Notes: generated by a model not told the origin, from the letters alone. DNA of 64,000 bases from JALCRY01 sp050946575 (GCA_050946575.1 JBMNVB010000007.1:21802-85801); one strand, 5' to 3'; positions 25,173-36,863 are shown, counted from the first letter of the stretch. Numbers and translations are program-made.

Positions 25173-26009
25173 TTACTCCACTATTTCATCAACTTCGATG
25201 GATGCCGGCTTCTTCCTGCGCGCACCCTTTTTGTTCTTTTCGTAAACTATCTCGAGCCCCTCGAGGGTGAGCCGCTTGTCCACTATATCAATGCAGTCCA
25301 CACCTGCATTGATGAGCGACGACAGCCCGCCGGTCGCGATCACCTTGATTTCCTTGTCATCGCCGCAGATCTCCCGCAGTTCCTTCTTCATATCGCGCAC
25401 GATCCGTTCCGTCATGCCCATATGACCGTAAACAAGGCCGGACTGCATTGCCGTGATCGTATTCTTGCAGATCGTCTTGCCCGGTTCTTCGAGTTCTACC
25501 TTCGGCAGCTGGGCCGTCATCTTTACGAGCGCCTCGGACGAGATCTTAAGGCCCGGGGCGATCGTTCCGCCGAGATATTCAGCCTTGTCGGTCACAGCCG
25601 TGAACGTCGTCGCAGTACCGTAGTCTATAACGATCAGCGGCCCGCCGTACTTCGTGTACGCCGCGACCGCGTCCACGATCAGATCGGCCCCGACAGACTT
25701 CGGATTATCGTACTTGACGATGAGTCCCGTCCTGACTCCCGCCTCGATCACGATCGCGTATTTCCCGAAATATTTCTTCGAGAGATGCTGCAGTGTATAC
25801 AGGACCGACGGCACTACCGTCGCGATGATGACATCGTCCACGTCGCTCATTTTCAGCCCGGAGTACGCGAACAGCTGCCCGATGATCATGCCGTACTCGT
25901 CGGCGCTCTTCCGGCCGTCCGTTTCGAGTCTCCAGTCCTGGATCATTTTGCCGTCGTCAAAAACGCCGAGCGTAATGTTTGTGTTCCCGACATCGAAAGC
26001 AAGTAACAT
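25173..26009 (-). CDS. coaX: type III pantothenate kinase
   Basis: First step of coenzyme A synthesis (pantothenate to 4'-phosphopantothenate), 278 residues, ASKHA fold. The N-terminal MLLAFDVGNTNITLGVF phosphate motif, GADLIVDAVAAY near 110 and IVIDYGTATTFTAV near 127 are diagnostic. ATG 26009 has AAGGAGG at ideal distance; an earlier in-frame ATG (26039) lacks one. Near residues 240-250 two TCAATGC/GCATTGA motifs force AAT (Asn) and ATT (Ile) codons. Cotranscribed with dus and the biotin carrier gene. Confidence 0.95.
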   Translation of the reverse strand: MLLAFDVGNTNITLGVFDDGKMIQDWRLETDGRKSADEYGMIIGQLFAYSGLKMSDVDDVIIATVVPSVLYTLQHLSKKYFGKYAIVIEAGVRTGLIVKYDNPKSVGADLIVDAVAAYTKYGGPLIVIDYGTATTFTAVTDKAEYLGGTIAPGLKISSEALVKMTAQLPKVELEEPGKTICKNTITAMQSGLVYGHMGMTERIVRDMKKELREICGDDKEIKVIATGGLSSLINAGVDCIDIVDKRLTLEGLEIVYEKNKKGARRKKPASIEVDEIVE

Positions 26010-26010
26010 T

Positions 26011-26394
26011 TTAACCCTCCTTGACTGTCGCCAGGACATCGCCCGCCGCGACAGAATCGCCTTTTGCCACAGGGATGCTGCTGATCACGCCGGACGCCGG
26101 CGCGCAGATCTCATTTTCCATCTTCATTGCCTCGAGTATCATTATGACCTGCCCCGACTCCACGCGGTCTCCTTCCGCCGTGCGGATGTCGAGCACCGTT
26201 CCCGGTATCGGAGCGGTCGCGGCCGCTTCGCCTTCTCCCGGAACCGCCGGCGCGCGCTTCTTCACGACCGGCTTCTGCAGTTCCGGTCCCGGCGCCGGAG
26301 CCTGCGTCACCTGCGGCGCCTTCACCGTCTCAGTGACTTCCTCGACTTCAACTTCATAATTTATCCCGTTTACTTTTATATTGAACTTCCTCAT
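26011..26394 (-). CDS. biotin carboxyl carrier protein of a decarboxylase (gamma-type subunit)
   Basis: 127 residues: a short N-terminal segment (MRKFNIKVNGINYEVEVEEV), an Ala/Pro-rich flexible linker (about 25-60) and a biotinyl domain with attachment motif EAMKMEN, biotin on the second-last Lys, near residue 90. This is the carrier subunit of methylmalonyl-CoA, glutaconyl-CoA or oxaloacetate decarboxylases. Upstream lie the OadG-like and carboxyltransferase subunits; coaX starts one base after the stop. Confidence 0.92.
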   Translation of the reverse strand: MRKFNIKVNGINYEVEVEEVTETVKAPQVTQAPAPGPELQKPVVKKRAPAVPGEGEAAATAPIPGTVLDIRTAEGDRVESGQVIMILEAMKMENEICAPASGVISSIPVAKGDSVAAGDVLATVKEG

Positions 26395-26404
26395 ATGAGC
26401 CTCC

Positions 26405-26797
26405 CTAATTCAGCGAATCGAATCTCGCCGAGCTCTGCCACGCGGTGTCCCCGCCCGGCGCCCGCCTGATATTCCTGATGACCAGCCTGCGTCCGGGTCC
26501 TTCGCACACGGCGACCGCCGCCGCTATCGCGGCGACAATGTTTTCATCAATGCTCTGCCGCCCGGTTTTCCGTCCCTCGGCGACGCCGGCCTTATATCCC
26601 TCTTCATAGGAACCGGCCGTCACGGCAGGCGTTCTCAGCGTTGCTTCCGTCTTCTGCGTCGACGTGCTGTATCTCCAGCCGCGCGAGATCTTCACGCCGC
26701 GGATGAGTTTTCTCATTTCCGCCCGCACGACGAAGATCGTCGCGATAAGTCCGGCAATGACGATCAGCAGCAGGACGATAATGATTTTCTCAGTCAT
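26405..26797 (-). CDS. OadG-like small membrane subunit of sodium-pumping decarboxylase
   Basis: 130 residues. One N-terminal transmembrane helix (IIIVLLLIVIAGLIATIFVV) is followed by a soluble domain with the typical OadG C-terminal pattern ENIVAAIAAAVAVCEG...VIRNIRRAP...WQSSAR. This subunit normally anchors the carboxyltransferase to the membrane beta subunit. It sits between mmdA-like and biotin-carrier genes with short spacers (10 bases each). Start follows AGGAGGGG. Confidence 0.8.
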   Translation of the reverse strand: MTEKIIIVLLLIVIAGLIATIFVVRAEMRKLIRGVKISRGWRYSTSTQKTEATLRTPAVTAGSYEEGYKAGVAEGRKTGRQSIDENIVAAIAAAVAVCEGPGRRLVIRNIRRAPGGDTAWQSSARFDSLN

Positions 26798-26807
26798 AAC
26801 GCCCCTC

Positions 26808-28355
26808 CTACAGCGGGATATTCCCGTGCTTCTTCGCCGGAAGCGACTCGCGCTTCGTCCTCAGCATATCGAGTGCGGAGATTATCCTCTGGCGCGACTC
26901 TGCCGGTTCAATGACATCGTCGACATATCCCATCTCCGCGGCCTTATACGGATTGCTGAATTCAGTCTCATATTCTTTTATCTTTTCCGCAGTCATAGCG
27001 GCCGGATCGTCGGCCTCCTTTATTTCCCTGCGCACCGACGAGATGATGTTCACGGCGCCCGCCGCGCCCATCACGGCGATCTCCGCTCCCGGCCACGCCA
27101 GGACGCAGTCCGCCCCGAGCTCTTTGCAGCACATCGCGATATACGCTCCGCCGTACGCCTTCCTGAGGATCAGAGTCACCTTCGGCACAGTCGCCTCCGC
27201 GTACGCGTACAGCAGCTTCGCGCCGTGGCGTATGATCCCGCCGTATTCCTGATCCGTTCCCGGCAGGAACCCCGGCACGTCCTCCAGCGTGAGTATCGGG
27301 ATGTTGAAACAGTCGCAGTGCCTGATGAACCTCGCCGCCTTGTCGCTGGCATTGATGTCGAGGACGCCCGCCTCGAACCGCGGCTGGTTCGCGACAACGC
27401 CGACCGTCTCGCCGTTCAGTCTGATAAAGCACGTTATGATGTTCCTCGCGTAGCGCGCGGACACGTCGAATATCTCCCCTTCATCGGCAATGCCCTTTAT
27501 GACGTCGTACATGTTGTACGCCTTGTTCGGGTTTTCCGGCACGACGCCCTCGAGTTCCGGCGTCATCCTGTTCGGGTCGTCATTCGTCTGATAGACCGGC
27601 GGCGAGTCCAGATTGTTCGACGGCAGATACGACAGCAGCTCGCGCACCTGAGTCAGCGCGTCTTCGTCATCCGAGCACATGAACTGTGCATTGCCGCTTA
27701 TCTCGTTATGCGTCCTCGCTCCGCCGATCTGCTCGGCCGTCGTTTCCTCGCCCGTCACGGTTTTTATGACCTGAGGGCCGGTTATGAACATCCGGCTCGT
27801 CCCGTCCACCATGAAAATGAAGTCCGTTATCGCGGGCGAATAGACCGCTCCGCCGGCGCACGGCCCCATGATCACCGATATCTGCGGTATGACGCCGGAC
27901 GACCTTACGTTGTTGAAAAATATCTTCCCGAATCCGGAGAGCGCGTTCACGCCCTCTTCGATGCGCGCGCCGCCGGAGTCGTTCAGTCCGACGCACGGCG
28001 CGCCTGTTTTCAGCGCCTGCTTCATGATATTCACGATCTTCTCCGCATGCACTTCGCCGAGCGATCCGCCGATGACCGTGAAATCCTGCGCGTAGGCGAA
28101 CACGAGCCTGCCGTCCACGGTGCCGTATCCCGTCACGACGCCGTCTCCCGGCGCGCTCTTTTCCGCCATATCGAAATTGCTGCACCGGTGTGACATGAAC
28201 ACATCGGTTTCGACAAAACTTCCCTCATCAAAAAGCAGATCGAGCCGTTCGCGCGCGGTCAGCTTTCCCTTTTCGTGCTGCACCGCGACGCGCCGCTCGC
28301 CGCCGCCCGCGGCGATATCGGCCTTCCTCTGCCTCAGTTCCTCAAGTTTGTTCAT
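26808..28355 (-). CDS. mmdA: acyl-CoA carboxyltransferase, methylmalonyl-CoA decarboxylase alpha-type
   Basis: 515-residue carboxyltransferase that moves CO2 from an acyl-CoA (methylmalonyl-CoA likely) to biotin. Two crotonase-like halves carry GLNDSGGARIEEGV (about 123-136) and the acyl-CoA pockets MGPCAGGAVYSPA and KAYGGAYIAM. Length matches MmdA/PccB and not the larger glutaconyl-CoA decarboxylase subunit. The membrane beta subunit (MmdB/OadB) that pumps sodium is absent here, so either it is encoded elsewhere or the complex works differently. It lies 44 bases downstream of a PucR-type regulator gene. Confidence 0.92.
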   Translation of the reverse strand: MNKLEELRQRKADIAAGGGERRVAVQHEKGKLTARERLDLLFDEGSFVETDVFMSHRCSNFDMAEKSAPGDGVVTGYGTVDGRLVFAYAQDFTVIGGSLGEVHAEKIVNIMKQALKTGAPCVGLNDSGGARIEEGVNALSGFGKIFFNNVRSSGVIPQISVIMGPCAGGAVYSPAITDFIFMVDGTSRMFITGPQVIKTVTGEETTAEQIGGARTHNEISGNAQFMCSDDEDALTQVRELLSYLPSNNLDSPPVYQTNDDPNRMTPELEGVVPENPNKAYNMYDVIKGIADEGEIFDVSARYARNIITCFIRLNGETVGVVANQPRFEAGVLDINASDKAARFIRHCDCFNIPILTLEDVPGFLPGTDQEYGGIIRHGAKLLYAYAEATVPKVTLILRKAYGGAYIAMCCKELGADCVLAWPGAEIAVMGAAGAVNIISSVRREIKEADDPAAMTAEKIKEYETEFSNPYKAAEMGYVDDVIEPAESRQRIISALDMLRTKRESLPAKKHGNIPL

Positions 28356-28399
28356 AACCTGCCTTCTTTCCCCTCACACCGGTTACTCACAAAACTGTA

Positions 28400-29983
28400 T
28401 CAGCTCATCCTGTCGAGCCTGGACAGCGCGAGCGCCATCGTCAGCCCCGGGAGCACCCGGTTCGCGGAGATCTCCGCCCCGAGTATCTCATTTATCCTCT
28501 TCAGTCTGTACTGCACTGTGTTCACGTGGATCCCCATGAACTCGGCCGTCTTGCTGCCGTTCATGCCCGCGTCGAGCACGAACGTCTCGAGCGTGTCGAG
28601 CAGCTGATGTCCCTTGTTCGCCCCGACATCCTCGAATCCCTCGAGCAGGTCTTCATAATCTTTCTTGAGATACCCGCCGCGGATCTGGATGCCGATGCAG
28701 TTGCTCACGAGCGCGAGATCATATTTCGTGAACACGCGCTTGTACGGGAACACGATCTCCGTGCACGACTGCGCCTCCGTTATCAGACGGTACCCGTCGT
28801 ACGCGCCGTCGAGCCCCTTCAGGCCCGTCACGTGGAACACCCTGATCGAGCGCTGGAGCTTCAGAGAATTATAAACCTCAATGCATTCCGTCTTCAGTCC
28901 GGCCGCGCTCTTCCTGTCGCATCCGCCGCTCTTCAGCATCACGCCGTACACGCTGTCGCCTTCCTGGATGCTTATCATCCGAAGATCGTCGCGCTTCCCG
29001 AGCTCGCTCGCGAGCCGCTTCGCGGACTCTTTCTCGACGCCGCTCGCAAGGAACACGCTTACGATATCGTCGGGGTCGACACCCGCTTCGTCGCTCAGTT
29101 CGAACGCCTGCTTGAGATTTCCCCTTATCAGTGCATTGATGAATTCGGCGTTGCTGTCTTTTATCGGCGTGTATTTCCACATGCCGATCGCGAGTTCGAC
29201 GATTTCCGCGACCATGACCATCTGGGCCGCCGAATACTGATCGTCCGGATCGACAAGCATCAGGTAATATTTCTTGTCGCCGATCCCGACAGGCCACCAG
29301 TAGGTTTTGAGGCCCCTTACGTCCACGAGCGTGCCGGCGACTTTGTCGGCGAGCCGCGCGTTCGTGCGCGCCTTCTTTACCGCCTCGTCCACCGTCACGT
29401 TATGATGCGTCTCCACCACGAACACGACATTGAATGAATCCGACAGCAGACCCAGCTCAAGATTGTTGTTTACGGCCGCGCTCCGCACGGCTTCCATGAA
29501 CCCGCTGTACTTTTCGAAGTTCATGAGGTGCATGACAATGTTCGCGACAAGGCTGTTGTCCGCCGCTTCCGTGGAGCCGTAGAATATCCTGTTCGTCACC
29601 TCGCGGATCACGACGCTTCCGCGCGGATCCGTCTTTTCGCTCATGACAATAAGCGGAAAATCCAGCTTTTCCGCAAGATCGACTACTTTCCGGCTGATCT
29701 GCCCCAGCACGTCTTTTTCATGGAATACTACAAGACCGGCATTGCCCGCCGCGGCGAATTTTTCCACGATCTGGCACTGCTCAAATTCGCTCTGCCTCAC
29801 GCCGCTGAACGTCGTGAGCGTGAGCTGTCCGCGCTCCGCGTTGTATCTTTCCGCCTCCTGCCAGCTTTCAGCGTCCAGGAACGATACTGTCGTGACCTCA
29901 CGCGAGAGCCCGCGCCTTCCCGCCGCGATCCTCGCGTCCTCGAACGTACTCAGTTCAAGGCAGTCACCTACTGTCAATTTCAT
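28400..29983 (-). CDS. PucR-family transcriptional regulator
   Basis: 527 residues. The N-terminal PucR sensor domain (MKLTVGDCLEL..., about 1-125) is followed by a long central region and a C-terminal PucR-type helix-turn-helix (GSKTAEFMGIHVNTVQYRLKRINEILG, near residues 485-511). The family controls purine, amino acid or organic acid catabolism in response to metabolites. Start has GGAGG. It lies between ftsH and the decarboxylase genes, so the decarboxylase cluster is its most likely target. Ligand not deducible. Confidence 0.88.
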   Translation of the reverse strand: MKLTVGDCLELSTFEDARIAAGRRGLSREVTTVSFLDAESWQEAERYNAERGQLTLTTFSGVRQSEFEQCQIVEKFAAAGNAGLVVFHEKDVLGQISRKVVDLAEKLDFPLIVMSEKTDPRGSVVIREVTNRIFYGSTEAADNSLVANIVMHLMNFEKYSGFMEAVRSAAVNNNLELGLLSDSFNVVFVVETHHNVTVDEAVKKARTNARLADKVAGTLVDVRGLKTYWWPVGIGDKKYYLMLVDPDDQYSAAQMVMVAEIVELAIGMWKYTPIKDSNAEFINALIRGNLKQAFELSDEAGVDPDDIVSVFLASGVEKESAKRLASELGKRDDLRMISIQEGDSVYGVMLKSGGCDRKSAAGLKTECIEVYNSLKLQRSIRVFHVTGLKGLDGAYDGYRLITEAQSCTEIVFPYKRVFTKYDLALVSNCIGIQIRGGYLKKDYEDLLEGFEDVGANKGHQLLDTLETFVLDAGMNGSKTAEFMGIHVNTVQYRLKRINEILGAEISANRVLPGLTMALALSRLDRMS

Positions 29984-30004
29984 ATTGAAGCACCTCCGGA
30001 GCCG

Positions 30005-32416
<2,412 letters not shown>

Positions 32417-32493
32417 TTTATTTCTCCTTCATATTGTGAATGCACCACAAAAACTGTTTCCTTCAACAAAACAGACTAGTAATTCTACCATGA

Positions 32494-33903
32494 TTATGTG
32501 AATAATTCAAGTACAGCGACCCGCCGCGTGCGTTCCGAGACGCGGTAATTTCCGCTGTATCTCGGTTTCCTCCCCGAGCCCGGATCTCCCGCCACATACA
32601 GCACTTCGCGTCCCACGCATATCAGCGGTACCTTATCGCGCTCCGTCACGGGTATCTTCATATCCACAAACAGATCCTGTATCTTTTTATGTCCGTCCAT
32701 GCCGGGCAGCCGGATCCGGTCCCCCGGCAGCCTTGTCCGGAGCTCGATCTCGTCCGTGCCCGCCCCGTCGACGAGCATGTCGTAGTCGAACGCCGCGGCC
32801 CCGCGCCCTTCATCATATTCCGATGCGGGCAGTATCTCGATTTTGAGCGACGCCGATTCCTCCGGGCTGCCTTCTCGCCCCGGCGCGCTTACGATAACGG
32901 TGTCGTATGACACAGAGACGGTATAACCGCCTGTAAATTCAGCAGTGCCCGAAGCATTGCCGCTGTCTATCAGGCGTTCCGCCGCCGTGATATGGTTCGC
33001 CGTAATGTCCCGCGTAAGTCCGAGCCTCTTCAGCGCGGTCATGATCACCCGGCGCCTTACCGCCGGCTTCATCTCCCGCAGATATTCTCTTCCGAACGCC
33101 AGCGCACCGTCCATCTGATCCGTGACCGTTATGTCGAACGCGGCTTCAGCCGCGTCGGTCAGACATTCGCTGTCGCTCCTCGCGGCAGAGGCCAGCCTTG
33201 CAAGAGTCTCAGTAATATTCTCATTGAAGTTCTCACGCAGATACGGAATGAGCCCGAGCCTTATCTTGTTTCTCGTATAAAGCGGCTCCGCGTTCGTCCT
33301 GTCTATGCGCGGGTCCAGCCCGCGCTCTTCGCAGTACGCTTCGATATCTTTCCTCGCGCAGTCGAGCAGCGGCCGTATGACCGTGAACCCGGCCGGCGTT
33401 TCGCGGATATAGTCGATGCCGGCAAGGCCGTCCACTCCCGTGCCGCGCAGTATCCGCAGCAGCACCGTCTCGGCCTGATCATCCATGTTATGCGCGGTGG
33501 CGATCCTTACCGCGGGGCAGCCGGGATGCTCCGACGCGTAAGCCGACGCGGCGTCGTCGAACGCGCCGTAGCGTATCCGCCGTCCGGCCTCCTCCGACGT
33601 CAGTCCCCATTCCTTCGCGCGCTCTTCGCATTGCTCCGTCACGACAGTGCACCGCACGCCGCGCTCTTCGCATACTCTTTCGACATATGCCTGATCCTCT
33701 TCGGCGGCGCCCGGCCTGATTTTGTGGTTAACGTGGACCGCTTCGAGCGTGAACCCGAGCTCCGGCGCAAGCGATATCAATGCGTCAAAAAGGCACATCG
33801 AATCCGGGCCTCCGGAAAGGCCGAGGACGATGTGCTCATTTTCGTTTATGAGACCGTTCGCGAGAACGGTCTCCTTTATCTTCTTCCTGATATCCGTTTT
33901 CAT
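32494..33903 (-). CDS. tilS: tRNA(Ile)-lysidine synthase
   Basis: 469-residue enzyme that converts C34 of the CAU tRNA-Ile to lysidine, changing its codon reading from AUG to AUA. The N-terminal PP-loop ATPase motif LGLSGGPDSMCLF is near residue 30. The substrate-binding and C-terminal domains follow, with MDGHKKIQDLFVDMKIP near 410. Its start overlaps the tatD stop by four bases (ATGA). Essential housekeeping gene in the metG-tatD-tilS-ftsH run. Confidence 0.95.
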   Translation of the reverse strand: MKTDIRKKIKETVLANGLINENEHIVLGLSGGPDSMCLFDALISLAPELGFTLEAVHVNHKIRPGAAEEDQAYVERVCEERGVRCTVVTEQCEERAKEWGLTSEEAGRRIRYGAFDDAASAYASEHPGCPAVRIATAHNMDDQAETVLLRILRGTGVDGLAGIDYIRETPAGFTVIRPLLDCARKDIEAYCEERGLDPRIDRTNAEPLYTRNKIRLGLIPYLRENFNENITETLARLASAARSDSECLTDAAEAAFDITVTDQMDGALAFGREYLREMKPAVRRRVIMTALKRLGLTRDITANHITAAERLIDSGNASGTAEFTGGYTVSVSYDTVIVSAPGREGSPEESASLKIEILPASEYDEGRGAAAFDYDMLVDGAGTDEIELRTRLPGDRIRLPGMDGHKKIQDLFVDMKIPVTERDKVPLICVGREVLYVAGDPGSGRKPRYSGNYRVSERTRRVAVLELFT

Positions 33904-34742
33904 CTTTCGATACCGTAGAATCTCTTAGCGTTATTCAGTGTAATATCGCACAGTTCTTCATAATCCATGCCTTTGATCACGGCTACGCGTCTCGCCGTGT
34001 GCGCGACGTAGTTCGGCCTGTTCTTTTTCCCGCGCATCGGTTCCGGCGCGAGATACGGCGCGTCTGTCTCCACCGTCAGGAATCCCGCCGGTATCCTCCG
34101 GACGACCTCGACCGTCTTCCGGTTGTTTTTGAACGTGACCGGACCGCATATCGATATCGTCCCGCCGAGTTTCACATACTGCTGCGCCGTTTCGGCGCTC
34201 CCTGAAAAGCAGTGGATGAGCACTCTGGCATCGGCCGCCGCGCTCTCCCAGCCTTCGGGAACAGGCCGCTCCGGGAACCACGATCTGCGCTCCGCGCTGA
34301 ACGCGCCTTCCTCCTTCAGGATCTGCATGCATTCTCCGTCCGCTTCCCGGCAGTGCACCACTATCGGCATCCTGAGTTCGTTCGCCATATGTATCTGACG
34401 TCTGAACCAGTATCTCTGATCTTCCCGGGGCGAAAAGTCATAATGGAAATCCAGGCCGATCTCTCCTACGGCCCGGACTTTTTCCTTACCCGCGATCATG
34501 CCGATCATCTCGAGCGTCATTTCATCCATGTCTTTCGCTTCATGCGGATGTACGCCCGCAGTCGCATAGCACCAGTCGTACGCGGCCGCGTGATCCGCGG
34601 CCGCCATCGAATCGGCGAGAGTCGATCCCGCGTCGACTACGTACGCCATCGCGGGATCGTCTTCTATTCCCTTTATTACGGCCTTCCGTTCTTCTTCCGT
34701 ATAGCCGTCGCTGTTTAGATGCGTATGGGCATCAAAAAGCAT
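33900..34742 (-). CDS. tatD: TatD-family metal-dependent hydrolase (DNase)
   Basis: 280-residue TIM-barrel hydrolase. Metal-binding motifs: FDAHTHLN at the N-terminus, AVGEIGLDFHYDFS (about 91-104), VHCREADGECMQIL, VLIHCFSGS and VETDAPYLAPEP. The family has 3'-5' exonuclease and D-aminoacyl-tRNA or DNA repair-linked activities. It overlaps tilS by four bases and follows the metG tRNA-binding segment by 18 bases. The metG-tatD arrangement is common in Firmicutes. Confidence 0.94.
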   Translation of the reverse strand: MLFDAHTHLNSDGYTEEERKAVIKGIEDDPAMAYVVDAGSTLADSMAAADHAAAYDWCYATAGVHPHEAKDMDEMTLEMIGMIAGKEKVRAVGEIGLDFHYDFSPREDQRYWFRRQIHMANELRMPIVVHCREADGECMQILKEEGAFSAERRSWFPERPVPEGWESAAADARVLIHCFSGSAETAQQYVKLGGTISICGPVTFKNNRKTVEVVRRIPAGFLTVETDAPYLAPEPMRGKKNRPNYVAHTARRVAVIKGMDYEELCDITLNNAKRFYGIER

Positions 34743-34760
34743 TTGTTCTGTCTTCCTTCC

Positions 34761-35054
34761 TTATGTCACCGGGTTCCCGTCTTCGGCATCGCTGCCCACA
34801 AATTCGCAGCGGAACCTGCCGTCCACTTCATTGTCTGCGAACAGCAGCATGCCGTTCGACTCGAGTCCCCTGAATTTTCTCGGTTCGAGGTTCGTGACCA
34901 CGACCGTCTTCTTTCCGATGCACTCCTCGGGAGTGTACCAGTCCGCGACGCCGGAGATGATCTGTCTTGTCTCGTCCCCGATCTTTACCTGGAACACGAG
35001 CAGCTTATCCGCGTTTGGATGCTTCTTGCAGTCCGTTATCACGCCGACCTTCAT
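34761..35054 (-). CDS. metG: C-terminal tRNA-binding (EMAP/Trbp111) domain of MetRS, separated by frameshift
   Basis: 97 residues forming an OB-fold tRNA-binding domain (MKVGVITDCKKHPNADKLLV... NLEPRKFRGLESNGMLLFA), which normally ends clostridial methionyl-tRNA synthetases. The same frame is open upstream of the ATG to the A9 tract (35100-35108) and encodes LSKPQITFEDFDKLE, the usual linker into this domain. No ribosome-binding site precedes ATG 35054. It is therefore most likely the 3' part of metG, reached by -1 frameshifting or transcript slippage, or separated by a one-base deletion or sequencing error. A stand-alone Trbp111-like protein is a weaker alternative. Confidence 0.85.
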   Translation of the reverse strand: MKVGVITDCKKHPNADKLLVFQVKIGDETRQIISGVADWYTPEECIGKKTVVVTNLEPRKFRGLESNGMLLFADNEVDGRFRCEFVGSDAEDGNPVT

Positions 35055-35095
35055 CTCGAGTTTGTCGAAATCCTCGAACGTTATCTGCGGTTTAC

Positions 35096-36754
35096 TCAGT
35101 TTTTTTTTGCGTTTTTTTCCGCTTCTATCTTCTTTCCGGCTTCTTCCTGAGCCTTCAGCTTTGCCTGCGCTTCCTCGCGCTGCTTCCTGCTGATCTCTTC
35201 GAGTTCCGCAAGTTCCTTATCAATGTCGAGACGCGGGAATATAGGAGCGCCTTTCTTCACTTTGTATCCCGAAGTGAGGTCCCATTTTCTCGTATCCTCC
35301 CATTCATATTTCACATCGAGGATGCCGAGCTGCTTTTTGATCTCGTCCGCCGTATGATGCATGAACGGGAACAGCAGTATCGTCACTATCCTGAGCGATT
35401 CCGCGAGATTATGCATTACGGTGTTCAGGACTTCCCTGTTCGCCTCGTCCTTCGCGAGCACCCACGGCTGCGTCTCGTCGATGTATTTGTTCGCTCTTCT
35501 TATGATCTTCCACAGCGCTTCGAGCGCGATGTTGAACTGGAATTCTTCCATCGCGTCTTCGATCTCATCGACCGCCGTCGTCGAAATGCGGATCAGGTCT
35601 TCGTCGAATTCCGTTCCCTTCCCGCCTTCAGGGATCACTCCGCCGCAATACTGTTCGATCATCGAGATCGTTCTAGAAACGAGGTTGCCGAGGTCGTTCG
35701 CGAGATCGTAGTTCAGCCTCTTCAGCAGGACTTCATTCGTGAACACGCCGTCCTGCCCGAACGTGTACTCTCTGAGCAGGAAGTACTTGAGCGCGTCGAC
35801 GCCGTATCTGTCTATCAGCATGACAGGATCCACTATATTGCCCTTCGATTTGGACATCTTTCCTCCGTCGATTAGCAGCCAGCCGTGACCTCTGACATGC
35901 TTCGGAAGAGGAGCCCCGAGTGACATCAGCATTGCAGGCCATATAATCGTATGGAATCTTACGATCTCTTTTCCGACGAGGTGATAGTCGGCCGGCCACC
36001 ATTTTTTGTAATCCGGACTGTCTTCGTCAGGATAACCGAGCGTCGTGATATAGTTGGCATCCGCGTCGAACCAGACGTAGATGACGTGTTTCTTGTTAAT
36101 AGGAACAGGGATCCCCCAGTCGAACGACGTTCTCGAAATGCAGAGATCGTCAAGACCCTGTTCGATGAAGTTTATCATTTCCTTCCTTCTTGATTCCGGC
36201 TGAAGGAAGTCCTTGTTTTCCTTGAAGTTTTTCAGCAGCGCCGGCGCGTACTTCGACATTCTGAAGAAGTAAGCCTCTTCACTGGCCTTCTCCACCGGTC
36301 GTCCGCAGTCAGGGCAGCATCCGTCGACGAGCTGCTGCTCCGTCCAGAACGATTCGCACGGAGTGCAGTAAAGGCCTTCATATCTTCCAAGATATATGTC
36401 GCCCTTCTCGTACATCTTCATGAACATCTCCTGGACGCGCTTCGTGTGACGCGGCTCTGTCGTCCTCACGAAATCATCGTATGAGATTTCCATCGTGTCC
36501 CAGAGTTTTTTGACGCCCGCGACGATCTTGTCAACGTATGCCTGCGGCGTCATGCCGTTCTCTTCGGCGATCTTCTGGATCTTCTGGCCGTGTTCGTCCG
36601 TGCCTGTCTGGAATCTCACATCATACCCCTGCGCCCTCTTGAACCTCGCCATGGCGTCCGCCATTACCGTACAGTAAGTGTGACCAATGTGAAGATTGTC
36701 ACTCGGATAATAGATAGGTGTGGTGATGTAAAATGTTCCTTTTGATTCTGCCAT
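35096..36754 (-). CDS. metG: methionyl-tRNA synthetase, catalytic part
   Basis: Charges tRNA-Met; 552 residues as read in zero frame. Class I signatures are HIGH at residues 22-25 and KMSKSKGN near 300. A zinc knuckle (CTPCESFW ... CCPDCGRPV) lies near 127-150, followed by the helical anticodon domain. The protein ends in a Lys/Glu-rich linker, NAKKN then TGA, encoded by GCAAAAAAAAACTGA. The expected C-terminal tRNA-binding domain lies just beyond in the -1 frame. Start ATG follows GGAAAGGAAAG. A putative promoter (TTGCAA, 17, TATTCT) lies at 36859-36831. First gene of the metG-tatD-tilS run. Confidence 0.96.
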   Translation of the reverse strand: MAESKGTFYITTPIYYPSDNLHIGHTYCTVMADAMARFKRAQGYDVRFQTGTDEHGQKIQKIAEENGMTPQAYVDKIVAGVKKLWDTMEISYDDFVRTTEPRHTKRVQEMFMKMYEKGDIYLGRYEGLYCTPCESFWTEQQLVDGCCPDCGRPVEKASEEAYFFRMSKYAPALLKNFKENKDFLQPESRRKEMINFIEQGLDDLCISRTSFDWGIPVPINKKHVIYVWFDADANYITTLGYPDEDSPDYKKWWPADYHLVGKEIVRFHTIIWPAMLMSLGAPLPKHVRGHGWLLIDGGKMSKSKGNIVDPVMLIDRYGVDALKYFLLREYTFGQDGVFTNEVLLKRLNYDLANDLGNLVSRTISMIEQYCGGVIPEGGKGTEFDEDLIRISTTAVDEIEDAMEEFQFNIALEALWKIIRRANKYIDETQPWVLAKDEANREVLNTVMHNLAESLRIVTILLFPFMHHTADEIKKQLGILDVKYEWEDTRKWDLTSGYKVKKGAPIFPRLDIDKELAELEEISRKQREEAQAKLKAQEEAGKKIEAEKNAKKN

Positions 36755-36830
36755 TTTCTTTCCTTTCCGCCTCCGTATCGAATGAGATACGGCGCTTCGT
36801 TTGTTATTAATATTTTTTATAGTGAGTTAT

Positions 36831-36859
36831 AGAATATCATAATAACGGTCTGTTTGCAA
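36831..36859 (-). promoter_or_regulatory. putative promoter of the metG operon
   Basis: Minus-strand -35 TTGCAA (36859-36854), 17-base spacer, -10 TATTCT (36836-36831), about 77 bases before the metG start. A short hairpin ccgtatc/gatacgg lies in the leader at 36774-36793. Confidence 0.45.
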
Positions 36860-36863
36860 TGAG

